From: Arthrobacter sp. D5-1
GTDB lineage: Bacteria > Actinomycetota > Actinomycetes > Actinomycetales > Micrococcaceae
Assembly (NCBI RefSeq): GCF_017357425.1
Contig: NZ_CP014571.1
Span: 1,798,001 to 1,862,000, forward strand
Length of the DNA stretch: 64,000 bases
Direction: 5' to 3'
This document shows, one piece after another, positions 57,158-64,000 of the stretch (positions are counted from its first letter, which is position 1; every line of letters begins with the position of its first letter). Under the pieces are notes generated by a model. It did not search any database and was not told the DNA's origin. It saw only the letters and a program-made list of their open reading frames with translations. The position numbers and the translations under genes are program-made.

Positions 57158-57173
57158 TCAAACATTTGTTCTA
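57158..57173. promoter_or_regulatory. SOS-like box 1 (lexA-proximal)
   Basis: TCAAACATTTGTTCTA: two differences from TCGAAC-N4-GTTCGA. It lies 133 bases upstream of the lexA start, suited to autoregulation. Confidence 0.6.
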
Positions 57174-57224
57174 GCGAGTCTCGACACCGTTCGTTGATAA
57201 GTGCTAAAAATGTCATAGCAAGGT

Positions 57225-57240
57225 TCGAATATGTGTTCTA
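57225..57240. promoter_or_regulatory. SOS box 2 (central)
   Basis: TCGAATATGTGTTCTA, close to the recA box. It is followed on the plus strand by TATAAA (57239), a possible -10 for the LysM gene. Confidence 0.75.
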
Positions 57241-57265
57241 TAAACCTGATGCTGACGCCGGCTGT

Positions 57266-57282
57266 TCGAACGAAGTGTTCGA
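57266..57282. promoter_or_regulatory. SOS-like box 3 with two perfect half-sites but 5-nt spacer
   Basis: TCGAAC and GTTCGA are both perfect half-sites, but the spacer is five (GAAGT) rather than four bases. Binding by LexA is uncertain. Confidence 0.5.
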
Positions 57283-57370
57283 ACTGACGGAGTTGGGCAG
57301 GGGAACACACAGAATTGGCAGCCATGTACCGGGACCCGGCGCACGGCAATAGCTCAGAAGGGCTCAGCTC

Positions 57371-57730
57371 ATGTCCGCAATCACTACGTTCGCTGATTTC
57401 CGCACCACCCAGGCGCCTGCGCGTCTGCGCCTGACCCGACGGGGACGGATGGTCTTCTTCGGTATCCCGGCGATGCTGCTGGTGGCTGCGCTGCTGAGCC
57501 TGGCTGGATTTATCACGTCACCGGCCAAGGCTTCGGATTCCCAGGCGCAACTCCAACCGCCCGTCGCTGTCACTGTTACGGTTCAGCCGGGACAATCGCT
57601 GTGGGGCATCGCCGGAGCCGCTGCTCCTGAGCGGGATCCCCGCGACGTGATTGCGGAGATCATCCAGCTCAATGACCTCCGTGGCGGCCGTATCCAGCCG
57701 GGTCAGCAACTGTTCGTGCCCGCAAATTAG
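57371..57730 (+). CDS. LysM-domain membrane protein, probable SOS cell-division inhibitor (DivS/ChiZ-like)
   Basis: 119 residues: cytosolic basic N-terminus, one membrane helix (MVFFGIPAMLLVAALLSLAGFI), a short linker and a C-terminal LysM domain (VTVQPGQSLWGIAGAAAPERDPRDVIAEIIQLNDLRGGRIQPGQQLFVP). A divergent LysM/membrane gene beside lexA is the position of Rv2719c (ChiZ) in Mycobacterium and DivS in Corynebacterium, which inhibit division after DNA damage. The SOS boxes upstream support that assignment. ATG 57371 has AAGGG upstream. Confidence 0.8.
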   Translation: MSAITTFADFRTTQAPARLRLTRRGRMVFFGIPAMLLVAALLSLAGFITSPAKASDSQAQLQPPVAVTVTVQPGQSLWGIAGAAAPERDPRDVIAEIIQLNDLRGGRIQPGQQLFVPAN

Positions 57731-57796
57731 TACGTTGCATGCCCGCATGAGCCGGCCACCCGGCGTCACAGTTAGTCGGCAGTCCCGGCGGCCCCT

Positions 57797-57808
57797 TAAA
57801 CTGTGGTG
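57797..57808 (+). promoter_or_regulatory. -10 box TAAACT for leaderless hisC mRNA
   Basis: TAAACT, six bases (GTGGTG), then GTG 57809. Three consecutive GTG codons are possible starts; this spacing selects the third. Confidence 0.6.
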
Positions 57809-58927
57809 GTGAGTGACCAGCTTGAGCGACTTAACCGACTACCCCTTCGGACCAACCTGCGTGGACTGAGCCCTTACGGTGCTCCGCAGCTTGACGTCCC
57901 CATTTTGCTCAACGTCAACGAAAACACCCATGGCGTCCCGGCTGATGTGCAGGCAGCCATCACAGAAGCTGTTGCTGCTGCGGCCACGGGGCTCAACCGC
58001 TACCCGGACCGGGAGTTCACGGAACTTCGCCAGGCGCTGGCCGACTACCTTGGTCACAATCTTTCCCCGGACAACATCTGGGCAGCCAATGGCTCCAATG
58101 AGGTTCTGCAGCAGATCCTCCAAGCATTTGGCGGACCCGGCCGGAAAGCACTGGGATTCCCGCCCACGTATTCCATGTACCCGTTGCTGGCCAGCGGCAC
58201 GGATACCGAATACGTCCGCGGAGTCAGGGCTGACGACTACGGCCTCGATGCTGCCTCCGCCGCTGCACAGGTCCGGGAGACAGGTGCCAACATCGTGTTC
58301 CTGTGTTCACCCAACAATCCCACGGGAACAGGTCTGGGGCTGGATGTCGTTGAGGCTGTTTATGAGGCAGGCGAAGCCAGCCAGGCAATAGTGATCGTGG
58401 ACGAGGCTTACCACGAGTTCGCACACGACAATACCCCGAGCGCCCTGACCTTGTTGCCGGGACGCGAGCGTCTGATCGTTTCCCGCACCATGAGCAAGGC
58501 CTTTGCCCTTGCCGGTGCCCGACTGGGCTATATGGCTGCTGCTCCCGAGGTCACGGATGCCATCCGGCTGGTCCGGCTTCCGTACCACCTGTCCGCTGTT
58601 ACCCAGGCAACCGCCCTGGCTGCGCTCAACCACCGGGAGGCCCTCATGGCCGACGTTGAGGACATTAAAGTCCAGCGCGACCGGATTGTGACCGAGCTCC
58701 TGCGCATGGGCTTGAAACCTGCGGAGTCGGACTCCAACTATGTCTTCTTCGGCGGACTCAAGGATCCTCACACGATCTGGCAGGGCCTGCTTGACGCCGG
58801 CGTGCTGATCCGCGATGTCGGGATTCCCGGCCACCTCAGGGTCACTGCTGGAACCGAACCGGAAACCACGGCCTTCCTCGAGGCGCTGGAAGCGCTGCTG
58901 GACGGCGGGGCGTCACAGCCCGCCTAA
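57809..58927 (+). CDS. hisC: Histidinol-phosphate aminotransferase
   Basis: PLP enzyme of histidine synthesis. 372 residues: [50 protein letters not shown], the Schiff-base Lys in [19 protein letters not shown], and the C-terminal LRVTAGT Arg. It heads the his run. Start GTG 57809 is chosen by the leaderless promoter; the other two GTGs lie within six bases. Confidence 0.94.
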   Translation: MSDQLERLNRLPLRTNLRGLSPYGAPQLDVPILLNVNENTHGVPADVQAAITEAVAAAATGLNRYPDREFTELRQALADYLGHNLSPDNIWAANGSNEVLQQILQAFGGPGRKALGFPPTYSMYPLLASGTDTEYVRGVRADDYGLDAASAAAQVRETGANIVFLCSPNNPTGTGLGLDVVEAVYEAGEASQAIVIVDEAYHEFAHDNTPSALTLLPGRERLIVSRTMSKAFALAGARLGYMAAAPEVTDAIRLVRLPYHLSAVTQATALAALNHREALMADVEDIKVQRDRIVTELLRMGLKPAESDSNYVFFGGLKDPHTIWQGLLDAGVLIRDVGIPGHLRVTAGTEPETTAFLEALEALLDGGASQPA

Positions 58928-58973
58928 ACTTGTCCATAGACCCAACCCACTCTTCGTGTATAAGGACGTCCCA

Positions 58974-59600
58974 ATGAGCGAAACCGGCGCCACGCCGTCC
59001 GCTGCCCGCACCGCGCGCATGGAGCGCACCACCAGCGAATCCTCCGTCCTGGTGGAGATCAACCTGGACGGATCAGGTGTCTCGGACATCAGCACCTCGG
59101 TTCCGTTCTACGACCACATGCTGACGGCGCTGTGCAAGCACTCGTTGATTGACATGACCGTGAAGGCCACCGGCGATACCCACATCGACGCCCACCACAC
59201 CGTTGAAGATGTTGCCATCACCTTTGGCGAGGTGCTGCGGACCGCTTTGGGCAACAAGGCGGGCATCCGCCGCTTCGGCGAAGCCACTGTTCCTCTGGAT
59301 GAGGCCCTTGCCCACGCTGTGGTGGACGTTTCCGGCCGCCCGTACCTCGTTCACGGCGGAGAGCCGGCCGGCCAGGAGTACCACTTGATTGGTGGTCACT
59401 TCACTGGTTCATTGACCCGCCACGTTTTCGAGGCCATTACCCTGCACGCCGGGATTTGCCTGCACATGAACGTTCTCGCCGGCCGCGATCCCCACCACAT
59501 CGTGGAAGCCCAATTCAAAGCCTTTGCCCGGGCACTCCGTGCTGCAGTGGAATCCGATCCCAGGGTCGAGGGCATCCCCTCCACCAAGGGGGCATTGTGA
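58974..59600 (+). CDS. hisB: Imidazoleglycerol-phosphate dehydratase
   Basis: Mn-dependent dehydratase. 208 residues: [48 protein letters not shown] (His-rich metal sites) and a second [19 protein letters not shown]. The monofunctional form (no HisB phosphatase domain) is usual for actinobacteria. ATG 58974 with AAGGAC upstream. It overlaps hisH by four bases. Confidence 0.96.
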   Translation: MSETGATPSAARTARMERTTSESSVLVEINLDGSGVSDISTSVPFYDHMLTALCKHSLIDMTVKATGDTHIDAHHTVEDVAITFGEVLRTALGNKAGIRRFGEATVPLDEALAHAVVDVSGRPYLVHGGEPAGQEYHLIGGHFTGSLTRHVFEAITLHAGICLHMNVLAGRDPHHIVEAQFKAFARALRAAVESDPRVEGIPSTKGAL

Positions 59601-60349
59601 GCGGTCAGGTCCTGAAGGACGGGGCAGTCGCCGACACCATCGCTTCGGTCAAGCCCGAGTCCCCGGAAGGCAAGCCCACCGTCACGGTGCTCGACTATGG
59701 TTCGGGCAACGTACGTTCGGCTGTGAGGGCACTGGAGCGTGCCGGCGCCCATGTAGTGCTGAGCTCCAAGCCTGAAGACGTGCTTAACGCCGATGGCCTG
59801 GTGGTTCCCGGTGTCGGTGCTTTCGAGACCGTCATGAAGGAACTCAAGGCCGTGGATGGCATCCGGATGATCGGACGCCGGGTCGCCGGCGGCCGGCCTG
59901 TGCTGGCCATCTGTGTTGGTCTGCAGGTTCTGTTTGAAGCCGGTGTGGAACACGGCACCGAGTCCGAGGGCATGGCCGAGTGGCCTGGCAAGGTGGAGCT
60001 CCTGCCTGCTCCCGTCGTCCCGCACATGGGGTGGAACACCGTGGATGTCCCGGAAGGATCCAAGCTTTTTGCCGGCGTCGAGCAGGAGCGTTTCTATTTT
60101 GTGCACTCGTACGGTGTGCAGGAATGGAACTTCGACGTTGTGCAGCCCCGCATGGCCCCGCCGCAGGTGACGTGGTCCGAGCATGGCGCACGGTTCATTG
60201 CCGCCGTGGAAAATGGGCCGCTCTGCGCTACCCAGTTCCACCCGGAAAAGTCGGGGGACGCCGGGGCGCGCCTGTTGCGGAACTGGGTGGACGGCCTGAA
60301 AAAGACCCCTGCTCCAGCAGCGGAAACCTCCGGAAGCGGTGCCGCCTAG
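59597..60349 (+). CDS. hisH: Imidazole glycerol phosphate synthase, glutaminase subunit
   Basis: Class I glutamine amidotransferase feeding ammonia to HisF. 250 residues: [22 protein letters not shown], the nucleophile Cys in [21 protein letters not shown], and [12 protein letters not shown] (catalytic His-Glu). An ~28-residue N-terminal extension precedes the domain. GTG 59597 overlaps the hisB stop (GTGA). hisF is not in this window. Confidence 0.95.
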   Translation: MSGQVLKDGAVADTIASVKPESPEGKPTVTVLDYGSGNVRSAVRALERAGAHVVLSSKPEDVLNADGLVVPGVGAFETVMKELKAVDGIRMIGRRVAGGRPVLAICVGLQVLFEAGVEHGTESEGMAEWPGKVELLPAPVVPHMGWNTVDVPEGSKLFAGVEQERFYFVHSYGVQEWNFDVVQPRMAPPQVTWSEHGARFIAAVENGPLCATQFHPEKSGDAGARLLRNWVDGLKKTPAPAAETSGSGAA

Positions 60350-60508
60350 ATGTGGTCTGTTGTCCTCATGGGCCTTGCCGGCGTGCTGGTGGGCGGCGGT
60401 ATTTCCTTCCATCAGCAGAAGAAGCCCCGCTGGGTTTCCATCTCTTTCTACGTGCTGGCAGGGTTGTCCCTGCTGGCCGCCTACCTCCTGACGCTGCCCG
60501 GTAACTGA
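60350..60508 (+). CDS. 52-residue membrane protein between hisH and hisA
   Basis: ATG 60350 lies one base after the hisH stop, ending at TGA 60506-60508. Two hydrophobic helices ([37 protein letters not shown]) flank a basic turn (HQQKKPRWV). Good coding appearance and tight coupling to hisH argue that it is real; function unknown. A similar small protein is often annotated here in Arthrobacter-like his operons. Confidence 0.75.
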   Translation: MWSVVLMGLAGVLVGGGISFHQQKKPRWVSISFYVLAGLSLLAAYLLTLPGN

Positions 60509-60555
60509 GCCGGTCACCAAGAACACGCGTCAAACCTCGAACTCCAAGGACCCAC

Positions 60556-61299
60556 ATGACCACCTCTGCCCAGCCTGTTCTGGAACTCCTGCCCGCCGTC
60601 GACATCGTTGACGGCCAGGCAGTCCGCCTCCTCCAAGGAGAGGCCGGCTCGGAGACCAGCTACGGAACGCCTTTGGAAGCAGCCCTGAACTGGCAGAATG
60701 CCGGTGCCGAATGGGTTCATATGGTGGACCTCGACGCCGCCTTCGGTCGCGGCAACAACGCGGACCTCATCAGTGAGGTAGTGAAGCAGCTGGACGTCAA
60801 GGTAGAGCTGTCCGGTGGCTTGCGCGATGACGAATCGTTGGAGCGCGCCTTGGGGCTGGGTGTCGCGCGGGTGAATCTTGGCACGGCAGCGCTCGAGAAC
60901 CCCGAGTGGACCCGCAGGGCCATTGACCGCTTCGGTGACAAGATCGCCGTCGGACTTGACGTCCGGGGTACCACCCTTGCCGGCCGGGGCTGGACCAAGG
61001 AGGGTGGCGACCTTTGGGAAGTCCTGGCCCGTCTTGAGGATGCCGGCTGTGCGCGCTACGTCGTCACGGACGTCACCAAGGACGGAACCTTGCAGGGGCC
61101 CAACGTGGAACTGCTGCGGCAGATGGTGGAGAAGACCGGAAAGCCTGTTGTCGCCTCGGGAGGCATTTCCAGCCTTGAGGACCTCCGCGTCCTGCGTGAA
61201 CTCGTGCCTCTGGGCGTAGAGGGTGCCATTGTGGGCAAGGCCCTCTATGCCGGTGCCTTCACGCTGCCCGAAGCCCTGGACGTTGCCGGTCGTCGCTGA
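60556..61299 (+). CDS. priA: Phosphoribosyl isomerase A (HisA/PriA bifunctional)
   Basis: TIM-barrel isomerase. 247 residues: [45 protein letters not shown], and the second phosphate site [14 protein letters not shown]. Actinobacterial PriA usually also does the TrpF reaction for tryptophan synthesis; whether it does here depends on trpF being missing elsewhere. ATG 60556 with AAGGA. It abuts the next gene by TGATG. Confidence 0.94.
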   Translation: MTTSAQPVLELLPAVDIVDGQAVRLLQGEAGSETSYGTPLEAALNWQNAGAEWVHMVDLDAAFGRGNNADLISEVVKQLDVKVELSGGLRDDESLERALGLGVARVNLGTAALENPEWTRRAIDRFGDKIAVGLDVRGTTLAGRGWTKEGGDLWEVLARLEDAGCARYVVTDVTKDGTLQGPNVELLRQMVEKTGKPVVASGGISSLEDLRVLRELVPLGVEGAIVGKALYAGAFTLPEALDVAGRR

Positions 61300-62219
61300 T
61301 GCCCCACGACGCCCAACACCCGCATGGTCACCAAGGCCACCTTGGTGCAGGCAGCCGGCACCTGCCGGGCCACATTGCCGCCGCCCTGGCCGGGGCCGGG
61401 GGAGCGACTGACTCTGCCGGGCAACCGTGGGCAGGCAGGAGCCTTAGTGGGGACGACGCCAGGATCCATAACTTTGAGGACGACGACGGAACGGCCGACG
61501 CCGGCTACGTCACCGCAATTTCCGCTTTGATCAACGGCACCGGAACCGAGGCCGATGTTGTCGCCTCGCTGGCTACTGCACGGGTGTTTGTTCCCGTTGT
61601 TGCGCAGTTGGCAGAGGAAGCCGTTGGTGTTGATGGGCTGCATGCTGACAAGCAGGCGGATATGGCATTGGTCACACTTAAGGCGCCTGATGGTCGCAAA
61701 GCCATGCCCGTCTTTACTTCGGCGGCTGCGCTGGAGGCTTGGCATGGGGAAGCCCGTCCCGTGGCGGCTTACGCGGCCCGCGCGGCTCTTTCCGCGGTCT
61801 CCGAGGGTGCGCAGTTGCTGGTGTTGGATCCAGGGTCGGACTTCACGTTCGTGGTCCGACGCCCGGCCATGTGGGCCCTCGCCCAACAGCGGGACTGGAC
61901 GCCGTCATACCTTGATGATCAACTGGAGTCTGCTCTCGCTTCAACCGTGTCAGGTTTCCGGACCGTGCGCCGGCTGGAGACGCAGCCCGGCGCAGGCGTT
62001 GCGTCGTTGACGGCTGACGGGCGGACGGTGTCCGGCGGTGGCTCGGGTCCGGAGTTGCGGGTGGTGCTCTTCCTTGAAGATGGCCTCGACGCGGTGGCCG
62101 TGCAAACTCTGGTGGCGCAACTCAATGAGGCGTGGGCACGGATGGATTCCTTCGCTGAAGGCGTTGACTCCATTGAAGTGAAATTGCAGCGTGCGGCGCA
62201 GGAGCCTGGGCTGCACTAA
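61299..62219 (+). CDS. SseB family protein
   Basis: 306 residues. The middle matches SseB-type domains (ARVFVPVVAQLAEEA; LKAPDGRKAMPVFTSAAALEAW; SEGAQLLVLDPGSDFTFVVRRPAM). The first 25 residues are His-rich (7 His), which is unusual for the family and might bind metal. ATG 61299 overlaps the hisA stop, so it is translationally coupled. Function of SseB proteins outside enteric pathogenicity islands is unknown. Confidence 0.78.
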   Translation: MPHDAQHPHGHQGHLGAGSRHLPGHIAAALAGAGGATDSAGQPWAGRSLSGDDARIHNFEDDDGTADAGYVTAISALINGTGTEADVVASLATARVFVPVVAQLAEEAVGVDGLHADKQADMALVTLKAPDGRKAMPVFTSAAALEAWHGEARPVAAYAARAALSAVSEGAQLLVLDPGSDFTFVVRRPAMWALAQQRDWTPSYLDDQLESALASTVSGFRTVRRLETQPGAGVASLTADGRTVSGGGSGPELRVVLFLEDGLDAVAVQTLVAQLNEAWARMDSFAEGVDSIEVKLQRAAQEPGLH

Positions 62220-62268
62220 CGGCAGCCGGTTCCCCGGTCTGCCCCGGGGGAACAAGAGGATTTAGCCA

Positions 62269-63573
62269 GTGAATTTCGCTCTCTACAAGGAGATGCTGTC
62301 CATCCGCCCTGTCCGGCGCTTGCTGGTGGTGGGCATGATCGCCCGTATTCCGCATTCTGCTGCCGGCGTTCTCCTCACCCTGCATATCGTCCTGACCTTG
62401 GGCCAGGGCTACGCAGCCGCGGGTGCAGCAGCGGCCGTGATGACCATTGGCATCGCCTTGGGCGCGCCGTGGCGGGGCCGCAGGGTGGATATGGTGGGCC
62501 TGAGGAAGGCCCTGATCCCCTCGGTGGTCTCCGAGACTGTGATCTGGTCGATCGTCCCGCACGTATCTTATGAGTGGCTTCTGCCGTTGGTCTTTGTCGG
62601 CGGGCTATTCACCTTGCCGATCTTCAGTGTTGTACGTCAGTCACTGGGAGTCATGGTGGAGGGGGAACAGCGCCGGTCTGCGTTCGCCCTCGATTCCATC
62701 GCTACTGAACTCGTCTTCATGATAGGTCCGGCCGTTGGCGCCATTGTTGCCACAAGCGGCCACTCGGCGATAGGCCTGACTGCGGTAGGTATCTCGGTCT
62801 CCGTGGCTGGACTCTTCCTCATGTGGTTCAACCCGCCAACACGAAGCGAGGCGGCCTGCACGCCGGAGGAGTCCGCGGACCGGGCCGCAGCGGATCTAGC
62901 TGCCGCTGAAGCGGCCATGGTGGCCTCGGCGCCGGCTCATGTCCAGGAAGCGGCATCGGAAATGGCGTCCTCAACGTCGCGCAGTGCAGCCCTCCGAAGC
63001 CGTGTGGCCAGGAATTTCACGTGGTTCACCGCATCCGTGGCTGCCCTCTTCACGGTGGCGGCCGGTTCAGGTATGGTGCTCAGCGGCTCGGATGTGAGCA
63101 TCGTCGGGTTGCTGGAACGTGGCGGGCACGAGAATGAAATTGGCATCGTGTTCTTCTTCTGGTGCGCCTCATCCGTGGTCGGCGGATTGATCTACGGCTC
63201 CATGAAGCGCTCCATTTCGCCCATGTTGCTGCTGCTGGGCATGGCCGCCCTGACCATCCCCATGGGATTTGCCCAGGACACCTGGACCCTGGCTTTCCTG
63301 TCACTCCTGCCGGGCCTGTTATGCGCACCCGTCCTGTCCGCGTCGTCGGAGAAGGTCGCCGACCTCGTGGACGAGGAACGCCGCGGCGAAGCAATGGGCT
63401 GGTACGGCTCTGCCCTGACGGCCGGCGTTGCGCTGGGCGCCCCTTTGGCCGGCGTTTTCATCGACGCCGTGGGTCCTTCAGCTGGATTCGCGGCCATCGG
63501 TTTGGCAGGCGTCGTGCTCTGTATTGCAGGCTTGGTCCTGACTTCCCTGCGTCGACGCGCGGCCCGCGTCTGA
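62269..63573 (+). CDS. MFS transporter
   Basis: 434 residues, twelve hydrophobic helices in two halves with a ~75-residue Ala/Glu-rich central loop (about 190-260). The first-half loop has RRLLVVGMIARIPHSAAGVLLTLHIVLTLG and the MFS-type GAPWRGRRVDMVGLRKAL. Second half: ASSVVGGLIYGSMKRSISPMLLLLG. Substrate unknown; family includes drug and sugar exporters. GTG 62269 has AAGAGGA upstream. Confidence 0.88.
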   Translation: MNFALYKEMLSIRPVRRLLVVGMIARIPHSAAGVLLTLHIVLTLGQGYAAAGAAAAVMTIGIALGAPWRGRRVDMVGLRKALIPSVVSETVIWSIVPHVSYEWLLPLVFVGGLFTLPIFSVVRQSLGVMVEGEQRRSAFALDSIATELVFMIGPAVGAIVATSGHSAIGLTAVGISVSVAGLFLMWFNPPTRSEAACTPEESADRAAADLAAAEAAMVASAPAHVQEAASEMASSTSRSAALRSRVARNFTWFTASVAALFTVAAGSGMVLSGSDVSIVGLLERGGHENEIGIVFFFWCASSVVGGLIYGSMKRSISPMLLLLGMAALTIPMGFAQDTWTLAFLSLLPGLLCAPVLSASSEKVADLVDEERRGEAMGWYGSALTAGVALGAPLAGVFIDAVGPSAGFAAIGLAGVVLCIAGLVLTSLRRRAARV

Positions 63574-63630
63574 CAACACGCCAAGCGGAAGAAAGCACGA
63601 CGGCGGGTCGACCACATGGGCCGGTTCTAG

Positions 63631-63673
63631 CGGTCGTTGCAACACCCAGAATTTTTGGGAGTTGCAACGACCG
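63631..63673. repeat. Long inverted repeat at the transposase-like start
   Basis: CGGTCGTTGCAAC (63631) and GTTGCAACGACCG (63661) form a perfect 13-bp stem, with CCCA/TGGG pairing inside around a GAATTTT loop. It may be an element end, or a hairpin controlling the ORF that follows. Confidence 0.6.
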
Positions 63674-64000
63674 TGTCGTCTTTAAAGAAGGTACCGGTAA
63701 ACCGGCGGATGTACGCGCCTGAGCTAAGGACTCAGTTCTTTCAAGCCCTTGATCGTCTTGGCAGCGTCACTGCCGCAGCTTCGGAACTTGGACTGAATCG
63801 GGTGACTTGTTACCAGTGGTGCCGGAAGGCCGGCGTCCGGAACGAGAAGGTCGTCAGGACGCAGTACGCGCCAGAGCAGAAAGAAGAGTTCTTCACGGTC
63901 CTCCGGCGCGTGGAGAGCGTGACTCTGGCCGCTGCCGAACTTGGTTTGAACGTCAATACCTGCCACCGCTGGGCCTCGGAAGCGGGAATTGCCAGCAAAG
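63673..64000 (+). mobile_element. Start of an IS30-like transposase ORF with tandem HTH repeats (right-truncated)
   Basis: The open frame runs to the window edge. Two helix-turn-helix copies are visible: TQFFQALDRLGSVTAAASELGLNRVTCYQWCRKAGV and EEFFTVLRRVESVTLAAAELGLNVNTCHRWASEAGI, each preceded by YAPE. Paired N-terminal HTHs of this kind occur in IS30-type and related transposases. The catalytic DDE part would lie beyond base 64000, so the family is not proven. The start is uncertain: GTG 63673, or TTG 63655. Confidence 0.6.

Overview
This is an ordinary-looking stretch of a high-GC Gram-positive chromosome, almost certainly Arthrobacter or Paenarthrobacter (Micrococcaceae). The evidence is the GC-rich coding, the actinobacterial gene orders (ispG beside an M50 protease; rimP-nusA-ylxR-infB-rbfA; ftsK-pgsA-cinA-clgR-...-recA-recX-miaB-miaA-dapF-...-hflX-...-lexA), an IF-2 with a long Pro/Ala/Gly-rich N-terminus, and SOS boxes of the TCGAAC-N4-GTTCGA type. 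I saw no rRNA, tRNA, CRISPR array or prophage. One insertion-sequence-like gene begins at the extreme right edge.

Layout. 1-6998: M50 protease (left-truncated), YciI-like protein, ispG, a GNAT protein, a lipoprotein, a 400-bp gap, proS and a TauE-type exporter. 7013-10793 (mostly minus strand): nadX-like dehydrogenase, a PF04655-type antibiotic kinase, a VIT/CCC1 transporter and a DUF4439-like secreted protein. 10899-16630: the translation/transcription block rimP-nusA-ylxR-infB-rbfA. 16716-21669: deaminase, aminotransferase (minus), truB, two small membrane proteins, ribF and rpsO. 21908-26133: pnp, M16 peptidase and a DUF1579-like protein. 26137-34008: a molybdenum-cofactor island (moaD, moaA; a two-component system overlapping a membrane-anchored sulfite-oxidase-fold enzyme; moeA, moaC, mog, moaE). 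34060-40689: dapB, membrane proteins, a DUF222-like remnant behind an SOS box, a nitrilase-family enzyme, dapA and RNase J. 40765-51557: ftsK, pgsA, cinA, a ClgR-like regulator, a MarR regulator (minus), DUF3046, recA, recX, miaB, miaA, dapF. 51538-57730: a methyltransferase (minus), a 517-bp hflX leader, hflX, a dinG-type helicase, lexA (minus) and a divergent LysM gene. 57809-63573: hisC-hisB-hisH-(52-aa membrane protein)-hisA, an SseB-like protein and an MFS transporter. 63673-64000: start of a transposase-like ORF.

How the genes work together. Three themes dominate: lysine/peptidoglycan precursor synthesis (dapA, dapB, dapF scattered), Moco synthesis beside a likely Moco client and its own sensor pair, and the SOS circuit (lexA, recA, recX, LysM division-inhibitor candidate, DUF222-like remnant).

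The most notable pattern is regulatory. At least 16 genes have a TANNNT -10 box exactly 6 or 7 bases before the start codon, which predicts leaderless mRNAs and settles several start codons. The same signature marks a six-codon micro-ORF (MFLIFE) at the head of the long, hairpin-rich hflX leader. That looks like a candidate translation-sensing attenuator and is the best lead in the window.
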